NCBI GenBank assembly: GCA_027625095.1 | Contig: JAQBXN010000042.1 | Location: 1 to 56,449, forward strand | Source of the DNA: Planctomycetota bacterium | GTDB lineage: Bacteria; Planctomycetota; PUPC01; JACPCR01 | Length of the DNA stretch: 56,449 nucleotides | Direction of reading: 5' to 3' | Shown here: piece after piece, positions 28,205 through 37,284 of the stretch | Numbering within the stretch: position 1 is the first letter of the stretch | Layout of the letters: each line of letters starts with the position of its first letter | The notes under the pieces: generated by a model | The model's database searches: none | The model's input: only the letters and a program-made list of their open reading frames with translations | What the model was told of the DNA's origin: nothing | Made by a program: the position numbers and the translations under genes

Positions 28205-29617
28205 CTACCTGACGATGGTCAGCATCTCTTCGATGATTTCGTTGTTCGTCTTATGCTTATCGAGCAGGCGGAGCAGAGCCTCCATCTGGGATAGAGGATT
28301 GACCGCGCTGTCCAGAAGATTACGGCGGAGATGGCGAACGGCTTCGAATTCATCGGGCGTGTAGAGGAGTTCCTCCCGGCGCGTGCCGGACTGAGAAAGA
28401 TCGAAGGCGGGAAACAGGCGACGATCGGCGAGCTTACGATCAAGCTTGAGTTCCCAGTTTCCAGTGCCTTTGAATTCTTCAAAGATGACCTCATCCATGC
28501 GACTGTCAGTTTCGACCAGCGCAGTCGCAAGAATGGTAAGGCTGCCACCATTTTCGATATTACGTGCTGCACCGAGGAGTTTGCGCGGAAACTGCAAGGC
28601 GGCGGCGTCCAAACCACCACTGAGCGCTCGTCCGCTTCCGCGCTTGGCGACATTCACAGTGCGAGTCAGGCGTGTGAGACTGTCGAGCAGCAGGAAGACA
28701 TCTTTTCCGGCTTCGACAAGGCGCTGGCAGCGTTCAATGCAGAGTTCCGCTATGCGGAGATGGCTCTGCGGTGAACTGTCAAAACTTGATGCCACCACTT
28801 TGCCAATACCCATGCTCCGAAAATCCGTGACCTCCTCCGGTCGTTCGTCGATAAGGAGAATGAAGAGCGGTATGTCCGGGTGATTCGCGGCCACAGCGCG
28901 GGCAGTCTCCTGCAGCAGCATAGTCTTTCCACCTTTCGGAGGGGCTACGATGATCCCACGCGTACCCTTACCTACCGGTACGAGAAGGTCGATGATGCGT
29001 GTGCCGCGATCCAGGGGACTATTCTCCAGAATCAGCCTTTCGTTTGGTACCAAAGGAGTGAGATCCTGGAGGTCGGGAAAACCTGTCGCTAATTCCGGAT
29101 CCATGCCCTCGACGGAGTTGATTGCCTGCATGGCTGGGTGCTTTTCCCGGTTTTGAGGTGGCCGAACCGGGCCGGATACGAGCTGGCCGGTCTTCAGCCT
29201 GAATTTTTTGATAAGGCTCGTGGGAACGTAGGCGTCCCCATTCCCAAGCTCGAGGGTATTTTCGTTTCGGAGAAATCCGAAGCCTTCCGGCACAATGTCA
29301 ACCACACCGGAGTGCACGTCCCCCGGTTCGATTTCACCGTTTACTTCAACATATTCCTGGTAATCGTGGCGTTCTTCCTGCCTCTGGCCGTTGTTAACGT
29401 TATTGTTCGTGTTGTTGTTGTCGCCCCTGTTGCGATTACGACTTCTGGAACGGCGGCGCCGATTTGAATTGTTGGTGCGATTTCCCCCACCGGATCGGCT
29501 ACTTCCTTCACCTCCACCTCCGCCTCCAGCGCCTCCTCCGCCAGCGCCGGGCCGGCCTCCAGAGTTCCGTGAGCCTGACCGAGAACCACGATTGTTCCGT
29601 CTATTCTGCTCTGCCAT
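28205..29617 (-). CDS. rho: Transcription termination factor Rho
   Basis: A 470-residue hexameric RNA-dependent ATPase that ends transcription of untranslated RNA. The C-terminal core is complete: P-loop APPKGGKT at residues 225-232, LIDERPEEVTDF, Walker B FLLLDSLTRLTR and GGSLTILATAL. The P-loop has Gly where most Rho proteins have Ala (APPKAGKT). The RNA-binding OB fold (about 95-165) follows an Arg/Asn/Gly-rich tract (about 1-85) that replaces the usual helical N-domain. Such low-complexity Rho inserts occur in Planctomycetota and Actinobacteria and can promote RNA binding or phase separation; that role here is inference. AAGGA precedes the ATG by five to six bases. It forms an operon with the pseudouridine synthase. 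Confidence 0.97.
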   Translation of the reverse strand: MAEQNRRNNRGSRSGSRNSGGRPGAGGGGAGGGGGGEGSSRSGGGNRTNNSNRRRRSRSRNRNRGDNNNTNNNVNNGQRQEERHDYQEYVEVNGEIEPGDVHSGVVDIVPEGFGFLRNENTLELGNGDAYVPTSLIKKFRLKTGQLVSGPVRPPQNREKHPAMQAINSVEGMDPELATGFPDLQDLTPLVPNERLILENSPLDRGTRIIDLLVPVGKGTRGIIVAPPKGGKTMLLQETARAVAANHPDIPLFILLIDERPEEVTDFRSMGIGKVVASSFDSSPQSHLRIAELCIERCQRLVEAGKDVFLLLDSLTRLTRTVNVAKRGSGRALSGGLDAAALQFPRKLLGAARNIENGGSLTILATALVETDSRMDEVIFEEFKGTGNWELKLDRKLADRRLFPAFDLSQSGTRREELLYTPDEFEAVRHLRRNLLDSAVNPLSQMEALLRLLDKHKTNNEIIEEMLTIVR

Positions 29618-29689
29618 GTTTTCCTTAATTCCCGATTAAAAAGATGACGAGCCCCATCTACTGAGGCAACGCCAGCCCACTAAAGTGAG

Positions 29690-29717
29690 CATATACAACA
29701 AGTAAGATTCTGGTGAA
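29690..29717 (-). promoter_or_regulatory. Candidate rho promoter
   Basis: On the minus strand TTCACC (29717-29712) and TATATG (29695-29690) are separated by 16 bp, a sigma-70-like arrangement with four of six matches in each box. The predicted leader is about 65 nt. Assigned by eye only. Confidence 0.4.
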
Positions 29718-30176
29718 GACCGACTGCCGACTGTACCGGCGTCTTCAGTTAACCCAGTCCGTAAGGTCTGTTCCGGATTTATTTTTCCCGTGCGGGATTC
29801 CTCGGTTCAATAGGAAGAGATCACATTGCCGAATACGTGGCAACGACTCTTAGCGCTAGACTTCCCGAGTGACTCCAGGCTCTTTCCTATCAATGCCTGT
29901 GAAACAATGGCCACTTGCAAGAGCTTTAAGCTGTTGGTGGCCGGTTTACCCAATCTCTTGGCTAATCTTTCCTATGCGATTTCGAGGATAACCGTGGTTA
30001 CCAGAAAAAGGTTCCACGGATTCCATGCGGAGCCATTCGCAGGGAAGAGGTAAACGTGAGTGTGTTTGGACTTTAGTGAACAGCCGCAGACAAAGATTTT
30101 GTTCATCAAAAGCACCGCAAGTCTACACTGTAATCCTCGGTTGTCATTCGTTTTTGTGATTTTTCTGCCCAGAGTC
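29718..30176. other. Long gap between the aminotransferase and rho
   Basis: About 460 bp with no convincing gene. A 75-codon plus-strand frame (29826-30053) has no ribosome-binding site or family signal. GAAGAC (29716-29721) and GTCTTC near 29742 form a weak dyad just upstream of the rho promoter. CCCG-TG-CGGG near 29789 is a small hairpin. Either could be relevant to rho control, but nothing definite is seen. Confidence 0.4.
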
Positions 30177-31373
30177 TTATCCGGCATGTTTTGCCAGTGA
30201 AGAGTCCAGGATACCAACCGCCTCATCGATATGGGTAGATTCAACATTCAGAGGAGGATGGAATCGGAGGGTGTTGTTGGCCATCTTGTAGGTCAGCAGT
30301 CCACGGTCGATGACGTCATGAGTCACCGGGCCCGGGTCTTCCTTGAATTGAATGCCGAGGATGAGCCCCTTGCCCCGGACACCGGCGACGTTGTCATATT
30401 TCTCGCCCAGCTTGAGCAGACTTGCGGCGAAGTACTCGCCCATTCGTCTGGCATTACCAGGCAGGTCTTCTTCAAGAATAGTCGTAAGCACTGTCTCACA
30501 GACCGCTGTCACCAGAGGGTTGCCGCCGAAAGTCGCTGCGTGGGTGCCAGGGCCGAGCACCTCTGCAACTGAGGCTTTGGCCATGAACGCTCCGATAGGG
30601 ACGCCTCCTCCCAGGGATTTGGCCAGCGCGACGATATCGGGTTCGACTCCGAAGGTCTGGTAGCCCATGAACGATCCCGTTCGGCCGCAGCCGGTGTGAA
30701 CTTCGTCGAAAGCCAGTAACAATTGATTTTCGTCAGCCAGCTTGCGTAGGCCTTCGAGGAAGCCTGGTTCGGGATTGTTGATACCGCCCTCTCCCTGGAT
30801 GGGCTCGATCAGGATACCTGCGGTCTTATCGTCGATAAGGGCATTGACTGAATTGAGATCGTTAAAAACAGCTTCCTTGAAGCCGGGCATCATGGGTGCG
30901 AAGCCCACGTGATACTTTGGTTGCCGCGTAGCGGTGACGGTAGCAAGGGTTCGGCCGTGGAAAGAATCTTTAAATACTATGATATCTGTGCGATTGGGAT
31001 CGACCTTGTCCTTGGCATGTTTACGAATGAGCTTCAGAACTCCTTCATTAGCCTCTCCGCCGCTGTTGCAAAAGAATACTTTGTCGGCGAATGAATTCTC
31101 TACCAGCAACTGAGCGGCTCTTACCTGCGTTTCAATGTAATAAAGGTTGGAGACATGGATGAGCGTCTCTGCCTGTCGTTTGATGGTCTCCACGACTTTG
31201 GGATGGCAGTGTCCGAGGCAGTTGACTCCCAGCCCGCCGAGGAAATCGAGGTATCGTTTGCCGTCTGCGTCATACACATAACAGCCTTCACCGCGAACGA
31301 GAGCGATATCTCGTTCGCCGTAGGTGTTCATAATGTACTTGGTGGCCAGTTTCTTAATCGATGCATTGGACAT
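30177..31373 (-). CDS. Class-III aminotransferase, ArgD-like
   Basis: A 398-residue PLP enzyme of the acetylornithine/ornithine aminotransferase group, which moves an amino group from N-acetylornithine or a similar omega-amino acid to 2-oxoglutarate. Signatures present are NSGGEANEGVLKLIRKHA, the FHGRTLATVTAT block, LLAFDEVHTGCGRTG and the PLP lysine in ALAKSLGGGVPIGAF. The length suits ArgD/RocD. AGGAG sits seven bases before the ATG at 31373, ruling out the longer frame to 31415. No other arginine genes are nearby, so a biosynthetic role is likely but not certain; ornithine or 4-aminobutyrate as substrate cannot be excluded. Confidence 0.88.
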   Translation of the reverse strand: MSNASIKKLATKYIMNTYGERDIALVRGEGCYVYDADGKRYLDFLGGLGVNCLGHCHPKVVETIKRQAETLIHVSNLYYIETQVRAAQLLVENSFADKVFFCNSGGEANEGVLKLIRKHAKDKVDPNRTDIIVFKDSFHGRTLATVTATRQPKYHVGFAPMMPGFKEAVFNDLNSVNALIDDKTAGILIEPIQGEGGINNPEPGFLEGLRKLADENQLLLAFDEVHTGCGRTGSFMGYQTFGVEPDIVALAKSLGGGVPIGAFMAKASVAEVLGPGTHAATFGGNPLVTAVCETVLTTILEEDLPGNARRMGEYFAASLLKLGEKYDNVAGVRGKGLILGIQFKEDPGPVTHDVIDRGLLTYKMANNTLRFHPPLNVESTHIDEAVGILDSSLAKHAG

Positions 31374-31918
31374 TTGGTTGCTCCTGGAGCGCCCGGGCGC
31401 TTCGTCTGAATTCATTTGTATTGGTGGGGCGCGGCATATTAGGAATCCGCGTGGTTGATAGCAAACTGCTCTGTGGGTGGTGTCCCGTCTTCAACTCTTC
31501 CTGCTTACCACAGCATTCTCAAGTTCCGGCAGGGCCATGAACTTCATGACTTCACCCGCTTTTACATCTTCAGGGCCTTCGATTCCCTATCGAAGCAGCG
31601 GTGAAACCGCCGGATGATGAACTATCTGTTCAGGGTCTGGATCGCGATGATGCGGCCCGGTTTCAGAGCTCTTACCCTCTCTCTCGTGTTGGCGTCACCG
31701 TGTGCGTTCGCCTCTGCCCATGGTAATCTAACCCGACCGTCTCCGGAGAGCGGGTGGAACAACTCATCAACATTCGGGTCGAGCTTCCGGGGCTCCTCCT
31801 TAACCCGCAATAGTTAGGAGGATTTCTACTCCGGCAGCATAGTCATTTTCTGAGCAAAGCTGACTGCTGATCTGAACAGTCGACTCGCATCATCACCGCG
31901 GTCTTCAATCGGAAAACC
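31374..31918. other. Intergenic region upstream of the aminotransferase gene
   Basis: About 545 bp. A plus-strand frame at 31614-31817 (67 codons) contains a signal-peptide-like stretch from the Met at 31647 (MRPGFRALTLSLVLASPCAF) but ends 40 residues later. It could be a small secreted peptide, a decayed secreted gene or chance. No other feature is recognised. The promoter of the aminotransferase gene should lie here but was not located. Confidence 0.35.
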
Positions 31919-31961
31919 AAAAAAGTAAAGCCGGCTTCGATGCTCCTTCGAAGCCGGCTTT
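31919..31961 (-). terminator. Strong intrinsic terminator
   Basis: On the minus strand the perfect 14-bp stem AAAGCCGGCTTCGA / TCGAAGCCGGCTTT (31961-31927, 7-nt loop) is followed by AC and six T. On the plus strand no T-run follows, so it works leftward. It ends whatever transcript comes from the 32-33 kb side (NtrC-type gene and/or the RNA candidate). Confidence 0.88.
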
Positions 31962-32270
31962 CGTGCGGTAGTGCCCCAAGGAATTTTCCGTCCTGAACTA
32001 CGGGGGGCAGCCCGCAGAAGGGAAAGGAGGGAAAAATTACGGGTACCCGCCTGGCAATTGGCGGGTCGGACCTCTTAACCAAACAGGCACCCGATTTAAC
32101 TTCTTGCGAGTTTCTGTCCTTAGCGTCACCCCCCTACTACCTGATTCCGCGTGCCAGCGAGAAGGGTATACCCCAACGGGGGCGCCCTCATGGGGCACCC
32201 GCCGTCATCCAAAAACGTGACATGCTAGAGACCTGTTTCCCGCAGGGGGACCAGTAAGGCTTGTGGCCTT
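31919..32270 (-). ncRNA. Candidate structured non-coding RNA (unknown class)
   Basis: This GC-rich, gene-free stretch reads on the minus strand as a chain of strong hairpins. In order they are GTAAGGC-cacaa-GCCTTAC (near 32270-32250), GGGTGCCC-catga-GGGCGCCC (near 32203-32183), ACCCGCC-aattgcca-GGCGGGT (32066-32045), CTGCGGG/CCCCGTAG (near 32017-31999), and finally the intrinsic terminator at 31961-31919. I looked for the hallmark sequences of tmRNA, RNase P RNA, SRP RNA, 6S RNA and common riboswitches and did not find them. It lies more than 200 nt beyond the stop of the NtrC-type gene, so it could be a long 3' UTR rather than an independent RNA. The 5' end is a guess. Confidence 0.45.
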
Positions 32271-32479
32271 ACGGAATGTTTATTGAGCATCAGGTATGCC
32301 ATTGCGTTCCGGTTCTAGAAATAATTCTTGTAACTCTTTTAATTTCAGATGATTAAAAAATTGGATAGCTGGATCGATTCTGATAGTGGGCCTGGGCCGT
32401 CGCAAAAGTGCATCAGTGTCATTGACCGGAAAGATGGGGCCTGTTGCTGAACTGCGAACGGCAGAATTCCGATGTGGTT

Positions 32480-33850
32480 TCAGCCTTCCAGTTTGCGATA
32501 GAGGGTGGAGCGATCTACGCCCAGCCGCTTGGCTGCAGCTTCTCTGTTGCCGTCGACGCTCTTGATTACTGCCCTGATATGCGCCTTTTCATAAGCCCTG
32601 ACTGCCTGTTTCAAGTCATCGGGGATGGGCTCTGTCTCAGCATCTTGCCAAATCTCACGGGGGAGATCTTCCAACTCCAGAAAATCGATTTTTCGGAAGA
32701 CCATGGCGCGCTCGATGGCGTTGCGCAGTTCACGGACATTGCCCGGCCAGGGGTACAGCATGAGTGCCCGCAGGGCTCGATTGTCCGCGCCTCTCACCGC
32801 GCGGCGCATCTGTTGATTGAATTGATCTATAAAGTGCTGTGTGAGGAGGGGAATGTCTTCCTTCATCTCCGTAAGGGAGGTGAGCCGCATTTCGCCTACC
32901 CGGATACGGTAGTAGAGGTCTTCTCTGAAGCGGCCTTCTTTGATTTCCTCGACAAGATCACGATTGGTGGCCGCAATGAGGCGGAGGTCGGTCTTTTGAG
33001 GAAAATTACTGCCCAGGGGCGTGACCTCACGGCTCTCGAGGGCCCGCAGCAGCTTGGCTTGCAGGCCAACCGGCAGTTCAGAGATTTCATCCAGAAAAAG
33101 CGTGCCCCCGTTTGCGGCTTGAATAAAACCTTTTCGATCTTGTTCGGCTCCGCTGAATGCGCCTCGAAGATAACCAAAGAATTCCGATTCCATCAAAGTG
33201 TCTGGAATCGCAGCACAATTTACGGCGACGAACCGGCCAGAGCGACGGGCACTGCGCTCGTGGATCGTCTGAGCAACTAGTTCTTTACCGGTGCCGGTTT
33301 CACCATAAATGAGGACCGAGGTATCCACCTCGGCGAAGGCTTCGATCAGGCTGACGACCTCCTGAATGGCATTGCTCTCACCGACGATTTCAAACCGTTT
33401 ATCGGAAACGATCTGCCGGAGTTGTTGGACCTCTGTACGAAGTTGCCTTTCATTCCTGATGCGACCAATCTTCGCCAGAAGATCTTCGATGATGACCGGC
33501 TTGAGCAGATAATCGCAGGCCCCTTTTCGAAAGGAATCGACAGCGCCTTCAAGCGTGCCATAAGCGGTAATCATTATCACCTGTGTGGCTGGCATCTGCT
33601 CCGATAGTTTTTTAAGGACCTCGTCGCCATTCATCCTGGGCATCATGAGGTCGCAGAGGACGACGTCTGGTAAGAAGCTGGCGGCCAGTTCAAGACCTTG
33701 TTCACCGTCGAAAGCAGTCTCGCACTCGTAACCATTCTCTCGAAGTTCCGCGACGATCTCTTCACGGAACATCTCTTCATCATCCACCATGAGGATCTTC
33801 AAGGTGCCCGTCTGCTTCTGTTCTATGGCCGACGCCTGGATATCTGACAT
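32480..33850 (-). CDS. NtrC-family sigma-54 response regulator
   Basis: A 456-residue transcription activator with an N-terminal receiver (phospho-acceptor Asp67 in DVVLCDLMMP), a central AAA+ sigma-54 interaction domain (Walker A GETGTGKE, Walker B GGTLFLDEI) and a C-terminal Fis-type helix-turn-helix (NREAAAKRLGVDRSTLYRKL). The sigma-54 contact loop reads GAFSGA (residues 230-235) instead of the usual GAFTGA, a conservative change seen in a minority of these activators. No sensor kinase is adjacent, so it is an orphan response regulator; its signal and targets are unknown. It is divergent from the CaiB-type gene, and leftward transcription runs towards the terminator at 31919. Confidence 0.94.
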   Translation of the reverse strand: MSDIQASAIEQKQTGTLKILMVDDEEMFREEIVAELRENGYECETAFDGEQGLELAASFLPDVVLCDLMMPRMNGDEVLKKLSEQMPATQVIMITAYGTLEGAVDSFRKGACDYLLKPVIIEDLLAKIGRIRNERQLRTEVQQLRQIVSDKRFEIVGESNAIQEVVSLIEAFAEVDTSVLIYGETGTGKELVAQTIHERSARRSGRFVAVNCAAIPDTLMESEFFGYLRGAFSGAEQDRKGFIQAANGGTLFLDEISELPVGLQAKLLRALESREVTPLGSNFPQKTDLRLIAATNRDLVEEIKEGRFREDLYYRIRVGEMRLTSLTEMKEDIPLLTQHFIDQFNQQMRRAVRGADNRALRALMLYPWPGNVRELRNAIERAMVFRKIDFLELEDLPREIWQDAETEPIPDDLKQAVRAYEKAHIRAVIKSVDGNREAAAKRLGVDRSTLYRKLEG

Positions 33851-33945
33851 GAGCTAGCCCAAACGGTTTTAATTCACAACCCCTGCATATTAGTCTGCTT
33901 TTACCGCCAGCAACAATGGCACAATTATCCACAGGAATCCTTTGC

Positions 33946-35136
33946 ATGCCCACCCAATCCCTTGCCGATCTCCGCATCATCGATCTGACCCGAGTGCTAG
34001 CGGGCCCTTACGCCACCATGATCCTTGCTGATCTCGGGGCCGAGGTCATCAAGGTCGAGTTGCCTGGTACAGGCGACGAAGCCCGGCAGTTCGGTCCATT
34101 TCAGAATGGTGTCAGCGCTTATTTCATGAGTATCAATCGCGGCAAGAAAAGCATCACGCTCAACCTCCGCAGCGATGAAGGAAAAGAGATTCTCAAAGAC
34201 CTGGTCAGGGATGCAGACATCCTGACGGAAAACTATCGGCCCGGTGCGATGAAGCGACTTGGCCTGGATTACGAGGTGCTCAAAGAAATCAATCCGGGGC
34301 TCATTTATGCAGCGACTTCCGGGTTCGGACAGACAGGGCCTTTGTCGCCTCTTGGCGCTTACGACATGATTATCCAGGCCATGGGAGGGCTCATCAGTAT
34401 TACCGGCGAACCGGGCCGACCACCGGTCCGAGTTGGTACATCAATTGGTGATCTGTCGTCCGCGCTGTTCACCGTCATCGGTATCCTGTCTGCACTTCAT
34501 CATCGTGAACGGACCGGCGAGGGCCAGTTCGTGGATATCGCCATGCTTGATTGCCAGGCCGCATTGCTGGAGAACGCGGTGGCGCGATATGCGGTCACCG
34601 GCGAAATCCCCCAGCCACTGGGCTCGCGGCATCCCTCCATCACGCCCTTTCAAATCTTCAAATCAAAGGACGGCTATCTGGTCCTCGCGATTGGAAACGA
34701 TGCCACCTGGAAAAAATTCTGTGATCACGTCGGCCGCCCGGATCTCGTAACGGATCTGCGTTTTGCCACCAATCCCGGCCGCACGGACAACCAGCCGGAG
34801 CTGGAACTCATCCTGAACGGAATCTTTCAGAAGAAAAACACCATTGACTGGCTCGACAGCCTCGAATCCGTGGGTATTCCCAGCGGGCCGATCCAGAATG
34901 TTGAACAGGTCATCCAGCATCCGCAGATTCAAGCTCGTGAAATGATGATTGAAGTAACGCATCCGGTTGCAGGCCCCACCCTGATGCCTGCCTCACCGAT
35001 CAAACTCTCGGAAACTCCGGCACGCGTTGAGCGCCCGTCCCCGGGACTCGGCGAGCACAATGAGAGTGTGCTGCGTGAACTGTTAGGAATGAGTGAGGAA
35101 AGAATCGCCGCGCTTAAGAAAAGCGGAGTTTTATAG
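33946..35136 (+). CDS. CaiB/BaiF-family (class III) CoA-transferase
   Basis: A 396-residue enzyme that moves coenzyme A between carboxylic acids (formyl-CoA, carnitine, succinyl/oxalate or 2-methylacyl-CoA type reactions; the substrate is not predictable). Family signatures are LRIIDLTRVLAGPYATMILADLG at the N-terminus, LNLRSDEGKEIL, ENYRPGAMKRLGLDYE and GAYDMIIQAMGGL, whose Asp matches the covalent-intermediate Asp of formyl-CoA transferase. AGGA about eight bases before the ATG at 33946 supports this start over the ATG at 33916. It is read alone, divergent from the NtrC-type gene and convergent with the lyase gene (2-bp gap). Confidence 0.93.
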   Translation: MPTQSLADLRIIDLTRVLAGPYATMILADLGAEVIKVELPGTGDEARQFGPFQNGVSAYFMSINRGKKSITLNLRSDEGKEILKDLVRDADILTENYRPGAMKRLGLDYEVLKEINPGLIYAATSGFGQTGPLSPLGAYDMIIQAMGGLISITGEPGRPPVRVGTSIGDLSSALFTVIGILSALHHRERTGEGQFVDIAMLDCQAALLENAVARYAVTGEIPQPLGSRHPSITPFQIFKSKDGYLVLAIGNDATWKKFCDHVGRPDLVTDLRFATNPGRTDNQPELELILNGIFQKKNTIDWLDSLESVGIPSGPIQNVEQVIQHPQIQAREMMIEVTHPVAGPTLMPASPIKLSETPARVERPSPGLGEHNESVLRELLGMSEERIAALKKSGVL

Positions 35137-35138
35137 AG

Positions 35139-37088
35139 TCAGGATGCTGTGCTGGACTTGGGCCTGACTACAAACGTTCCGGGTTTTTCGAGCGTTTCGA
35201 CCGTGAGAGGACGCAAGTAGGTGCCATCAACAGCGAGAACAGTTGATGCACCCTGCGCCTCCTTATGCAGATGAACCAGAGACGCATCCGTCACAAACTC
35301 ATCCTGCTCTTGAATCGGGTATTCAAGGTTTCGATACCACCAGAATTCGTCCGTACTGCCGTCCGGCCATGCCAGCCGAAACCATTGCACACGCCCATTC
35401 ATGACCTGCCCGGCACCGTCCACGCAGACCTCGGGCAACTGATGGTCGAACGGAATCAAAACCGACGCGAAGTGAGCATGTCGAGTCATGCACTTCTCAG
35501 CGCAGGACCTCACGAGCGGGGACACCGTGGGTTCATCTCGGTCGTCACTTACCCACCCAAGATGCGGATTCTCCTCTCCTTCATGAATTGAAAGTTTTGT
35601 GCCATCCGGCATCAACGGGAACAGAAGCATGTGTTGCGCTACACCCTGTTTTGCAATCACTGAATTCGACCCGCTCAACCGCACCTCACCCGGGCCGAAT
35701 TGCCAGTTGCATTCGACATCTGGTGCTGTGTCTGCCTGCTGCCGATGGTGCACATGATCGAGAATCACGACAAAGCGGCCGCGCAACCAGAGCAGAGTCC
35801 TGTGATGCTGACCGAAGATTCCGGGCGTGGGGTTGAACTCATCAGTTCCCGGCCAGTATCCGCCTTCATAATGGGCATCGATAACATCGTAGCCTTCGGC
35901 CTGGCGTGCGCGGAATCTGGACTCGGTCCATGTTTGATTCCAGCCGTTGAGATTGCAGGTGCTGTGCCCACGGGTCGAGATGGCATACTGGCGGTGGGGG
36001 CTTGAGCCATTGTAGGAAAGGCGGCCGGGATCCATCAAGATGTGGCGGCCTTTTGAATAGACCTGGATGGAATTACACGAAGGATGCCAGTGATACCCGT
36101 GCCGTTTTGTTGCGTCGAAGGTGAGGTAAGTATTGTCAGGGCCCCAACCATCTCTCAGGAAGGATTGGCCTGTGTTCGGGAAGTTCTGCGACAGCGGAAG
36201 CGGTTTGTCTGACAGCCCCAGTATTCGTCGGGCTTCCGCCCGACGGCCGAGCACTGATTTCAAAGTGCCGTCGCTGCCGATTCTGCTGCGTGTGCAATCC
36301 CCGATCGTTGCCTGCCTGCCGTCCGGCTCGACGCAGGCAGAGGTGTAATCGAACATTCGTTCAACCTGTTCACTCGTGATCTGAATGCCAAGCTCCGGCA
36401 TCGCCTGGCCCAGCCGCCAGAATCGAAAGCCCATATTCATCACGATGTAGTGATACCAGCCGGTCGCCTCGGCCGAACTGCCGTCCGGTCTTATCATCCG
36501 ATGGAACGAGTCGTTCAAGACATCCAACCCGGTTTGGCGCCAGTACTCCGCTTCCGGAAGAAATGAAAGCCGGAGTCCAGTCGAAAGCAGACTGTCGCCC
36601 TGAGTCACCCTGATGTTTCTTCCTTCGTGCAGATTGTCTGCGAGGTAGTTGAGTTGGGCTTGTACGGAGCTAATGATTTCCCCCGGCAGTTCTCCACTGA
36701 AATCCTCATGTTCGATAAACCAGGGCAGGGCGCCGAGCCAGCCCACACATTCCGTATCGCCGATCCGGTGCGGTATGACGAGCACGTCGTAATTGTCAGG
36801 CGGCAGCCATCGGCCTGACACAAGTGGTTCTTTCTTGAGGACGTATTTGAATACCGCGGCCGCCGCCTTCGGATAACGCTCGTCACGATTTTCCAGCCAG
36901 GCCACGGCCAGTCGACCGAGCCAATGTCCCGAGCCGCCTTTAAGCAGAGCGCTTTCTTTGTCTTCCAAATCCAAATCAAAGGCCCTGTTGGCATCATTAA
37001 GAATCGCATCGGATAGTTCGGGCAGGGATCGCCCCCATGCCAGGGACAGTTCTTTCTCGTTGGCCAGAATTTTAGCTGCGATGTCCAC
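35139..37088 (-). CDS. Heparinase II/III-like polysaccharide lyase
   Basis: A 649-residue protein with an alpha/alpha-toroid N-domain (about 1-330) and a beta-sandwich heparinase II/III-like C-domain (about 335-640). Visible features are HHRTLLWLRGRFVVILDHVHH, the GYHWHPSCNSIQVYSKGRHI region and DPGRLSYNG. The family cleaves uronic-acid-containing chains (heparan, alginate or related oligosaccharides) by beta-elimination. No signal peptide is evident, so it may act on imported oligomers in the cytoplasm. The start appears to be GTG at 37088. It is divergent, over 196 bp, from the mannonate dehydratase gene, which fits a shared uronate pathway. Precise glycan specificity cannot be read from sequence. 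Confidence 0.87.
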   Translation of the reverse strand: MDIAAKILANEKELSLAWGRSLPELSDAILNDANRAFDLDLEDKESALLKGGSGHWLGRLAVAWLENRDERYPKAAAAVFKYVLKKEPLVSGRWLPPDNYDVLVIPHRIGDTECVGWLGALPWFIEHEDFSGELPGEIISSVQAQLNYLADNLHEGRNIRVTQGDSLLSTGLRLSFLPEAEYWRQTGLDVLNDSFHRMIRPDGSSAEATGWYHYIVMNMGFRFWRLGQAMPELGIQITSEQVERMFDYTSACVEPDGRQATIGDCTRSRIGSDGTLKSVLGRRAEARRILGLSDKPLPLSQNFPNTGQSFLRDGWGPDNTYLTFDATKRHGYHWHPSCNSIQVYSKGRHILMDPGRLSYNGSSPHRQYAISTRGHSTCNLNGWNQTWTESRFRARQAEGYDVIDAHYEGGYWPGTDEFNPTPGIFGQHHRTLLWLRGRFVVILDHVHHRQQADTAPDVECNWQFGPGEVRLSGSNSVIAKQGVAQHMLLFPLMPDGTKLSIHEGEENPHLGWVSDDRDEPTVSPLVRSCAEKCMTRHAHFASVLIPFDHQLPEVCVDGAGQVMNGRVQWFRLAWPDGSTDEFWWYRNLEYPIQEQDEFVTDASLVHLHKEAQGASTVLAVDGTYLRPLTVETLEKPGTFVVRPKSSTAS

Positions 37089-37284
37089 GTGAATTTTGAG
37101 AATCGAGGAGGGAGGTTCAGAGAGGAAGTTTTCTATAAGAGTTCAACTTGCTCTCATCATCGGCGGCTGGTATTGGAGATCAACTACGTTGTTCGGAATA
37201 ATCATTCTGGCCCAGATTATTCGTTCTGATTTGTTACTGCTCAGTTCACTGAACCGTTGCAAAAGTCACAAGAGGGGAATGTAA

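Noticed and set aside
29826..30053. 75-codon ORF in the rho/aminotransferase gap
   Set aside because: No ribosome-binding site, no recognisable fold, and unusual composition.
31614..31817. 67-codon ORF with a signal-peptide-like N-terminus
   Set aside because: The mature part would be only about 40 low-complexity residues with no Shine-Dalgarno. Kept as a note in the intergenic entry, not called as a gene.
31970..32270. tmRNA, RNase P RNA, SRP RNA, 6S RNA or a TPP/c-di-GMP/cobalamin riboswitch
   Set aside because: None of the hallmark sequences for these RNAs could be found on either strand, so no family name is given.
37096..37284. 62-residue plus-strand ORF with a hydrophobic stretch just before uxuA
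   Set aside because: No Shine-Dalgarno and no similarity recognised; it occupies the divergent promoter region and ends at the uxuA start by chance.
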